A model generated the notes under the pieces. That model had not been told where the DNA came from and made no database searches. It was given only the letters and a program-made list of their open reading frames with translations. Positions 57,642 to 64,000 of a stretch of DNA of 64,000 nucleotides are shown one piece after another. The DNA comes from Saprospiraceae bacterium. Lineage in GTDB: Bacteria > Bacteroidota > Bacteroidia > Chitinophagales > Saprospiraceae. Numbering within the stretch: the first letter of the stretch is position 1; the number at the start of each line of letters is the position of its first letter. A program made the position numbers and the translations under genes. The stretch is taken from assembly GCA_016714985.1 (NCBI GenBank), contig JADKBS010000005.1:242501-306500 (forward strand), given 5' to 3'.

Positions 57642-57711
57642 ACAACTTTGCGAACTAGAAAGGGGCTGCACGGCATCGCCGTTCAGCCCCTTTCTATTTC
57701 GCAAAGTTGTT
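57641..57711. terminator. 71-base palindrome joining queD and acs stop codons
   Basis: Outer arms aacaactttgcgaa (57641-57654) and ttcgcaaagttgtt (57698-57711); inner arms tagaaaggggctg (57656-57668) and cagcccctttcta (57684-57696), all exact. The outer arms overlap the stop codons of both convergent genes, so this serves as a shared terminator. Confidence 0.85.
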
Positions 57712-59613
57712 ACCGTTCTGCCGCCCCCTTCTTAATATCCTCCACCACCTCCGGGTTCAACAGCGTTGAAGTGTCGCCCAAATTGGACACATCGCCCTCC
57801 GCTATCTTCCGCAGGATGCGCCGCATGATTTTGCCGGAGCGGGTCTTGGGCAGGCCCGGCACGATTTGAATCACATCGGGCTTCGCTATTGGGCCGATGA
57901 TTTTAGTGACCGTTGCCAGTACCTCCTTCTGGAACTTCGCCACGTCGGGCACTTGGCCATCCGTGATGATATATGCATAGATGCCCTGGCCTTTGATTTC
58001 ATGCGGGAAGCCGACCACCGCACTCTCGATGCAAAGTGGATGCTCGTTGATAGCGTTCTCCACCTCAGCCGTACCGATACGGTGGCCACTAACGTTTATC
58101 ACGTCGTCCACCCGCCCGATGATGCGGTAATAGCCGTCAGCGTCCCGGCGGGCACCGTCGCCAGTGAAGTATTTACCTTCGAATGTGGCAAAATAAGTCT
58201 GTTTGCAGCGGGCATGGTCGCCATAGGTGGTGCGGATAATGCCCGGCCATGGGAATTTCATGCATAGCATCCCTTCCACCTCGTCGCCTTCGATTTCATT
58301 GCCGGCGGCATCCACGAGGCAAGGCTGTACGCCAGGCACAGGCAATGAGGCATAGGTAGGTTTCAGGGGCGTGATGTTGGCCAGTGCCGAGATGAGGATG
58401 CCCCCGGTCTCTGTCTGCCACCAAGTGTCCACGATGGGGCAACGCCCCTTGCCGATTTTTTCATGGTACCAATGCCAAGCTTCGGCGTTGATGGGCTCGC
58501 CGACCGAGCCAAGTACCCGCAGGCTGCTCAGGTCGTGGCCTTCGTCCACTCGTCGCCAGCGGCCATTAGGGCTCGTATGGCAGTGGGGGCGGTGTAGAAA
58601 ATATTGACCTTGTGCTTTTCACAGACCTGCCAGAATCGGCCCGAATCGGGATAGGTGGGCACGCCCTCGAACATGAGGGAGGTGGCCCCATTCAGCAGTG
58701 GGCCATAGACGATGTAGCTGTGGCCGGTAATCCAGCCCACATCGGCGGTACACCAATAGACCTCGCCTTCCTGGTATTGGAACACATTGCTGAAAGTATA
58801 ACCTGCAAAGACCATATAGCCGCCAACGGTATGCACCACACCTTTTGGTTTGCCCGTTGAGCCGGAAGTGTAAAGTATGAAGAGCATGTCCTCTGCATCC
58901 ATGTGCGCTGGTTCGCATTCGGTGGACTGGGTGGGCACGATTTCATGCCACCAAACATCCCGATCAGCGTTCCAATTGAGGGTACCGCCAGTGTGCTTGA
59001 AGACGAGCACCTTCTCAATACTTGGGCAACCAAGGGCGAGTGCGTCGTCCACCACTTGTTTTACGGGGATGTTCTTGGCGCCACGGGCATTGTAATCGGA
59101 GCAGATGACTATTTTGCAAGCAGAATCATGAATGCGGTCGGCAAGTGACTGCGCCGAAAACCCAGCAAAGACCACGCTATGGACAGCACCGATGCGGGCG
59201 CAGGCCAGCACGGCGATAGCCAGTTCGGGTACCATGGGCATGTAAAAGCATACCCGGTCGCCCTTACCCACGCCGAGCGACTTGAGCGCATTGGCCGTAC
59301 GACAAACTTCCTCGTACATTTGTCGGTAGGTAAGCTTCCGAGCTGGGGTGTCGGGGTCGTTTGGCTCCCAAAGGAGGGCCGTTTGATCGGCACGGGTGGC
59401 CAGGTGTCGGTCTAGGCAATTATAAGTGATATTGGTTTTACCACCCTTGTACCACTTGACGTCCGGTGTTTTGAACTCCCATTCGAGCACCGATTGCCAA
59501 GGTTTATACCAATGGTAATGCTTCGCAACATCCCCCCAAAAACCTGCTGGGTCGTTAACACTGCGCTGATAGACTTGCTTGTATTCTTCCAGTGAACTGA
59601 TTTGAAGTTTCAT
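57710..59613 (-). CDS. acs: Acetyl-CoA synthetase, one frameshift
   Basis: The N-terminal frame (59613-58528) and the C-terminal frame (58549-57710) together give about 634 residues, normal for Acs, which makes acetyl-CoA from acetate, ATP and CoA. Seen: WYKGGKTNITYNCLDRHL, YTSGSTGKPKGVVHT (AMP loop), YWCTADVGWITGHSYIVYGP, WWQTETGG, then YFTGDGARRDADGYYRIIGR, DDVINVSGHRIGTAEVE and PKTRSGKIMRRILRKIAEGD with the catalytic/acetylation Lys. DEWTK joins to GHDLSSLRVLGS if one G is added at about 58538-58541 (minus strand aagg to aaggg). A broken core gene of otherwise perfect conservation suggests a sequence error. Confidence 0.93.
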
Positions 59614-59767
59614 GACTTAGTTTTTAATTGTATTCTAATCGCCTTCAAAGCGTAAATTTTGAACAAAAATCCAGCTCTGTGCATTTTTGCACCTTGATTT
59701 TTTTCATTTGATATTCTGCGAAAAATCAGTGGGCAGCAATTTGCCTTTCATCGCCAAAATCCACAAC

Positions 59768-60451
59768 ATGAAAATCCTTGTCGTTGAAGACGAACCCTCC
59801 ATTTCCAATTTGATTAAAAAAGGTCTGGAGGAAAATGGCTTTGAAGCCGTTCAAGCGTTCGACGGGGAATTGGGTCTGAAATTGGCCCAGCGTTCCGAAT
59901 TTGCGCTCATCATCCTCGACATTGTGCTGCCGGGGCTGAACGGGCTAGAGGTATGCCAGAAATTGCGGAGCGAATTGAACATACAAACACCCATATTGAT
60001 GCTCACTGCCCTCAACGAGGCCGATGACATCGTCGCCGGTCTTGATATTGGTGCAGATGACTACCTCGGAAAACCCTTTAAGTTCAAGGAACTGATGGCG
60101 AGGGTTCGGGCACTGACCCGCAGGACAGGCGTCATCCCACCTCCTCCGGCAAACATACTTAAAGTGGCTGACCTCATCGTTGACCTTGATGCCAAGACTG
60201 TTAATAGGGCTGGAACAGAGATTAAGCTGACCGCCAAGGAGTTTTTCCTGCTCGAATACCTGATGCGCAACCGCAACAGGGTGCTCAGCCGGATGGACAT
60301 CCTCGAAAAAGTCTGGGATGTCAATTTCGACCTTGGCACCAACGTCGTGGACGTTTATATGAACTACCTTCGCAACAAGATTGACAAGCCTTTTGAGACA
60401 AAACTCATCCAAACCGTTGTGGGAATGGGATATGTACTCAAAGAGGTGTGA
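59768..60451 (+). CDS. OmpR-family response regulator
   Basis: 227 residues from the ATG opening MKILVVEDEPSISNLIKKGL. Receiver with Asp51 (LIILDIVLPGLNG), Thr in ILMLTALNEADDIVAG and Lys in YLGKPFKFKELMARVRAL. Winged-helix DNA-binding domain with LTAKEFFLLEYLMRNRNRVL, VWDVNFDLGTNVVDVYMNYL and LIQTVVGMGYVLKE. An upstream in-frame extension is rejected because receiver domains start at this MKILVVEDE. Pairs with the kinase 88 bases downstream. Confidence 0.95.
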   Translation: MKILVVEDEPSISNLIKKGLEENGFEAVQAFDGELGLKLAQRSEFALIILDIVLPGLNGLEVCQKLRSELNIQTPILMLTALNEADDIVAGLDIGADDYLGKPFKFKELMARVRALTRRTGVIPPPPANILKVADLIVDLDAKTVNRAGTEIKLTAKEFFLLEYLMRNRNRVLSRMDILEKVWDVNFDLGTNVVDVYMNYLRNKIDKPFETKLIQTVVGMGYVLKEV

Positions 60452-60516
60452 GGTTTCGAGGTATGAGGTATGGAGGTTTGCAACTGATGCCCTAGTATCT
60501 AGTATAAAGTATCTCC
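60450..60516. repeat. Short-word repeats between regulator and kinase
   Basis: Words gaggtatgaggtatggaggt at 60450-60480 and tagtatctagtataaagtat at 60493-60516; only partly inverted to each other. The first set is the reverse complement of the cctcaaacc/catacct words in the amidase gene linker (11951-11996) and at 61891-61911. Confidence 0.6.
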
Positions 60517-60539
60517 AAAGTGACACCAGTATCAACACC

Positions 60540-61871
60540 ATGAAAATCCGCAACAGGCTGACCTTGATTTACGCTATTGCTGCCATCATCGTTATGACGG
60601 TGTTAGGGGAATTGGTGTATTATTTCACAGTGAGGTTCCATCAACAAGAGTTTGCCGAAAGATTGGAAGGCCGGGTGCAAGTTACAGAGCAGATATTCTT
60701 GGAAAAAGACGAGGTTTTGGGGCAGGCGGTACGGGACAAGTTTTTGCAGCGGCTTGACGAAGAGGAGGAATATGTGATTACCCTGAAACAGAGCGGGCTT
60801 GATTCCTTGGACGACCTTTTCTATAGAGGGTTGTCAAAGGATATTTCAACCAGTAACAGTTTGACATTCAACAAGGACAAACGGCAAGGGGTCGCAAAAA
60901 TCTATGACTTACCTAATGGGAAATTCGCCGTTGTGGTCACAGCAGTGGATGTTTTTGGGAAAACAAAGCTGGACTTTCTCAAAAAAATCCTCATTATTGG
61001 AATGTTACTAGGCTTGGCCATCTTGGTTATGGTAGGCTGGTTTTCAAGCCAGCGTGCTTTGAGGCCGCTGGAAACAAAAATCAAGAAAGCCAGCGAAATC
61101 AGTGCCTCGAACCTGAACCTGCGCCTGGAAGTAAGGCACCCAGACGATGAAATAGGAGAACTGACCATTGCCTTCAATCGGATGCTCGACCGCATACAAG
61201 CGGGTTTTGAGTCCCAGCGGGGCTTTGTGGCCAATGCCAGTCATGAAATACGCAACCCGCTGACCGCCATTATTGGGGAAGCGGATCTTTTGCTCGAAAG
61301 GGACAGGCCCATTGCTGAATACAAAGCCACATTGCAAAATATCGTGACAGAGGCCGAAAGGCTCCAGAAATTGGCCAACCAACTACTCGAACTGAGCAAA
61401 GCAGAGGCAATGGACAGCCTCTCTGAGCTTCATGCTGTTCCGCTCGACCAATTGCTATTGGAGACATTGGATCGGTTTCCGGCTGAAAGGGTTAAACTCG
61501 ATTTTGAGGAGTGCAAATCGGAGCCTATCGTAAATGCCAACCCACCTTTGTTGCAGACAGCTTTTTCGAATATTATTGACAATGCATTGAAATATTCTGA
61601 AAATCAATTGATTACGATTGAGTTTCAGAAGATAGCCGATGAATTTCAAGTAAAAGTATCTGACAAAGGCATCGGTATATCTGCCGAAGACCTGAAGCAT
61701 ATTTATGTTCCGCTTTTCCGCTCCCGCAATGCCCGAAAACTCCGTGGCCACGGCGTCGGGTTGCCACTTGCCCGTCGCATCATATTGCTGCACAAAGGCC
61801 GACTTTTGGTAACATCCAATGGGGAAGCCCAAGGTACTGAAGTGACCATTACCTTACCTGCCCATAATTAG
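60540..61871 (+). CDS. HAMP/HisKA sensor histidine kinase
   Basis: 443 residues from the ATG opening MKIRNRLTLIYAIAAIIVMT. Two membrane helices (about 8-30 and 140-160) enclose a periplasmic sensor domain. HAMP (RPLETKIKKASEISASNLNL) is followed by HisKA with His235 (FVANASHEIRNPLTAIIGEA) and HATPase with N box FSNIIDNALKYSENQL, G boxes DKGIGISAEDL and RGHGVGLPLARRIILLHKGR. Partner of the OmpR-type regulator upstream. The longer upstream open frame overlaps the regulator gene and is rejected. The signal is unknown. Confidence 0.94.
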   Translation: MKIRNRLTLIYAIAAIIVMTVLGELVYYFTVRFHQQEFAERLEGRVQVTEQIFLEKDEVLGQAVRDKFLQRLDEEEEYVITLKQSGLDSLDDLFYRGLSKDISTSNSLTFNKDKRQGVAKIYDLPNGKFAVVVTAVDVFGKTKLDFLKKILIIGMLLGLAILVMVGWFSSQRALRPLETKIKKASEISASNLNLRLEVRHPDDEIGELTIAFNRMLDRIQAGFESQRGFVANASHEIRNPLTAIIGEADLLLERDRPIAEYKATLQNIVTEAERLQKLANQLLELSKAEAMDSLSELHAVPLDQLLLETLDRFPAERVKLDFEECKSEPIVNANPPLLQTAFSNIIDNALKYSENQLITIEFQKIADEFQVKVSDKGIGISAEDLKHIYVPLFRSRNARKLRGHGVGLPLARRIILLHKGRLLVTSNGEAQGTEVTITLPAHN

Positions 61872-62014
61872 TCAAACTTCTCCACCATAATTCCATACCT
61901 TCATACCTTTCTAATCTCCTTTTAATCTCACTCTAAGACGGCTCTAATATTGACTTCTCAGATTTGCAGCGTTAAGTTGTTTCGTTTCGATTTTTAGACC
62001 AAAATTGTAAATTT
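61872..62014. other. Intergenic region with short-word segment
   Basis: 61891-61911 reads ttccataccttcataccttt, a catacct-word segment as in other repeats in this window. A CAGATTTG box at 61959-61966 differs from the -7 consensus at one position and may be the SulP promoter. Confidence 0.4.
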
Positions 62015-63673
62015 ATGCACAGCTCAAATCAACTCCACCTGCCTGAAAAAGGCTTTTTCGCAAATTTTAAGGAAGACATGCCCGCCAGTTTGGTGGTATT
62101 TTTAGTGGCCACGCCACTCTGCTTGGGTATTGCTTTGGCATCGGGTGCCCCATTGTTTTCTGGCATTATAGCTGGAATTGTAGGCGGCATTGTAGTGGGC
62201 TTGGTTAGTGGCGCACCTTTGGGCGTCAGCGGACCGGCGGCAGGCTTGGCGGTCATTGTCCTAAATGCCATTGCCACTTTGGGTTCGTGGGAGGCATTCT
62301 TGCTTTCGGTGGTCATAGCGGGCATTCTGCAATTGGCACTTGGCTACCTCCGAGCGGGCATTATTGGCTATTACTTCCCTTCCTCCGTTATCAAAGGCAT
62401 GCTGGCGGGCATTGGCCTTATCATCATTTTGAAGCAAATCCCTCATGCTTTTGGTTACGACGCTGTACCAGAAGGTGACGAAGCCTTTCTTCAGCCTGAC
62501 AACCAAAACACGTTCAGCGAGCTGTCCAACATGCTGGACTTCATACAGCCGGGGGCGGTCATCGTCACTTTGGTTTCATTGGCTATCCTAGTATTATGGG
62601 ACCAGCCCTTCATGAAAAAAATCAAGCTATTCCACTGGGTGCAAGGTCCGCTCGTGGCAGTAATTGCTGGCATTGTACTCAACCAATTGTTCTTGGTGGC
62701 TATACCCAGCTTGGCGATAGGTGGCAAGCACTTGGTGCAATTGCCGGTGGCAGATGGAATCGGCAGCTTTTTGGGGCTGTTCTCGATGCCAGATTTTAGC
62801 CAATTGACCAATGTGGCTGTCTATACCACAGCCTTTACCATTGCCATCATTGCCAGCCTTGAAACGCTCCTCTGCGTTGAAGCAACTGATAAGCTCGACC
62901 CTTATAAACGGGTAACACCTACCAACAGGGAGTTGAAAGCCCAAGGCATTGGCAACATCATTTCAGGGTTGATTGGCGGCTTACCGGTGACGCAGGTAAT
63001 CGTCCGTAGTTCTGCAAACATTCAGTCGGGCGGTAAGACCAAGACTTCTGCAATCATGCACGGTGTTTTGATATTGGTTGCAGCTGTTTCCATACCTAAA
63101 CTGCTCAACCTCATCCCATTGGCTACCCTAGCTGCCATTCTTTTTGTGGTAGGCTATAAATTGGCCAAGCCGGCTCTGTTCTCGGCAATGTACCATTTGG
63201 GCTGGTACCAGTTCTTGCCGTTCCTGGTAACGGTGCTTGGCATCGTGTTCACCGACCTGCTCATCGGTATTGGCCTGGGCATGGCAGTAGCAGTGTTCAT
63301 CATTCTGTTGACCAACCTGAAAAATCCCTATTTCGCAGCAGAAGAGCCACATGCCGTTGGAGACCCGATACGCATCAAATTGTCAGAGGAGGTTTCCTTT
63401 TTGAACAAGGCCGCCATCCTTGAAACACTTGACCATATACCGGAGAACAGCAAAGTGGAGATAGATGCCACTAAATCAGTACACATTGATTACGATGTGT
63501 ATGAAATTATCCGGGAATTCGAAGAGAAAGCCAAGATGAGGAATATAGACCTGACACTGAAGGGATTTGCATCATTGCGTCAAGAAAATGATTCGGTGAA
63601 GCGGGTAAAACGGATATTCCGAAGGGTCAATCAAAAGCAATTTGCTGAGGAGGTAACGACTAAATTAAACTAA
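62015..63673 (+). CDS. SulP-family anion transporter with STAS domain
   Basis: 552 residues. About 12-14 hydrophobic helices and SulP signatures: PASLVVFLVATPLCLGIALA, GPAAGLAVIVLN, FTIAIIASLETLLCVEATDK, GGLPVTQVIVRSSANIQSGG. The C-terminal STAS domain runs from about 440 (IRIKLSEEVSFLNKAAILET, IDATKSVHIDYDVYEIIREF). The gene is followed 104 bases on by a beta-carbonic anhydrase gene on the same strand. This pairing is seen for bicarbonate transporters (BicA-like), so bicarbonate rather than sulfate is the more likely substrate, by inference from context. Confidence 0.9.
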   Translation: MHSSNQLHLPEKGFFANFKEDMPASLVVFLVATPLCLGIALASGAPLFSGIIAGIVGGIVVGLVSGAPLGVSGPAAGLAVIVLNAIATLGSWEAFLLSVVIAGILQLALGYLRAGIIGYYFPSSVIKGMLAGIGLIIILKQIPHAFGYDAVPEGDEAFLQPDNQNTFSELSNMLDFIQPGAVIVTLVSLAILVLWDQPFMKKIKLFHWVQGPLVAVIAGIVLNQLFLVAIPSLAIGGKHLVQLPVADGIGSFLGLFSMPDFSQLTNVAVYTTAFTIAIIASLETLLCVEATDKLDPYKRVTPTNRELKAQGIGNIISGLIGGLPVTQVIVRSSANIQSGGKTKTSAIMHGVLILVAAVSIPKLLNLIPLATLAAILFVVGYKLAKPALFSAMYHLGWYQFLPFLVTVLGIVFTDLLIGIGLGMAVAVFIILLTNLKNPYFAAEEPHAVGDPIRIKLSEEVSFLNKAAILETLDHIPENSKVEIDATKSVHIDYDVYEIIREFEEKAKMRNIDLTLKGFASLRQENDSVKRVKRIFRRVNQKQFAEEVTTKLN

Positions 63674-63777
63674 TAATACCAACAACGCATGGGTGCCCAA
63701 CCTCCATTCCCAAAGTATTCTCGAATTGTTCATATGCATCGGGAATGGTGGTAAGGTTTCCATAAAAATCAAAAAAA

Positions 63778-64000
63778 ATGAGGACGCATACTAAAGAAAC
63801 TCAGCAAGAACTGACGCCACAATTGGCATTTGAAATCTTGAAACAAGGCAACGAACGGTTTGTGAGCAACCTGCATTACAACCGCAATTTGCTCCAGCAA
63901 GTGAACGATACCAGTGGTGGGCAATTCCCATTTGCCATCGTGCTCAGCTGCATTGACAGCCGCACCTCGGCAGAACTGATTTTCGATCAGGGCCTTGGCG
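63778..64000 (+). CDS. can: Beta-carbonic anhydrase, 3'-truncated by window edge
   Basis: First 74 codons only: MRTHTKETQQELTPQLAFEI ... LKQGNERFV. The zinc-ligand motif is in AIVLSCIDSRTSAELIFDQG (Cys and Asp-Arg of the CxDSR type). It should interconvert CO2 and bicarbonate in the cytoplasm. It lies directly downstream of the SulP gene and is probably co-transcribed. Start ATG 63778 is the first in frame after the A-rich leader. Confidence 0.9.
   Translation, partial: MRTHTKETQQELTPQLAFEILKQGNERFVSNLHYNRNLLQQVNDTSGGQFPFAIVLSCIDSRTSAELIFDQGLG

Overview
The window comes from a member of the Bacteroidota, most likely of the Saprospiria type. Evidence: several very large secreted proteins end in the type IX secretion (T9SS) C-terminal sorting domain; SprB-type and Ig-like repeats occur; promoter boxes of the TAnnTTTG type recur; and a two-component pair of the LytS/LytTR type and a BatD gene are present. 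No T9SS machinery gene lies in the window; only cargo is seen.

Layout. 1-3105: the 3' end of an rRNA operon (23S lacking about its first 100 bases, then 5S and a hairpin). 3155-11191: housekeeping block with a small membrane protein, lysoplasmalogenase, batD, grpE-dnaJ, a membrane-anchored subtilase and serA. 11407-25041: accessory block with a secreted amidase, S37 and M19 peptidases, a broken Rpn nuclease gene, a PKD/OmpA protein interrupted by one stop codon, a CPBP protease, and repeat-rich intergenic DNA. 25042-26664: 1.6 kb with no credible gene, holding palindromic repeats and a tandem array of a 29-base conserved box followed by terminator hairpins. 26665-33796: oxidoreductases, a lipoprotein, tRNA-Arg(CCG), an M20 amidohydrolase and a dockerin-like T9SS protein. 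33886-45054: a reprolysin-type metalloprotease, a fusion of an effector-associated-domain-like helical region, a pseudokinase and a globin-like domain, and a gingipain-like protein with an Ig array. 45610-51071: lipoprotein, RNA m5C methyltransferase, MBL-fold/double-rhodanese protein with Crp/Fnr-like sites upstream, and glycerate kinase. 51484-54979: a large T9SS protein read in three frames. 55078-64000: LytTR regulator and its kinase, queD, acs, an OmpR/HisKA pair, and SulP followed by a truncated beta-carbonic anhydrase.

The most interesting items are: (1) the 38818-40350 protein, in which all the standard kinase catalytic residues are replaced and a globin-like domain follows; (2) the 25998-26485 array with a diverged copy at 25120; (3) a class of intergenic inverted repeats whose arms are made of short (about 7-8 base) words, a different word at each locus, with pieces of the same words inside three coding regions; (4) a dispersed palindromic repeat at 19871-20099 and 25280-25462.

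Caution: at least seven single-base frame disruptions occur, including one in the core gene acs. This suggests that many are assembly or sequencing errors, so apparent frameshifts should not be over-read as phase variation or gene decay. All calls were made by reading the sequence, without database searches.
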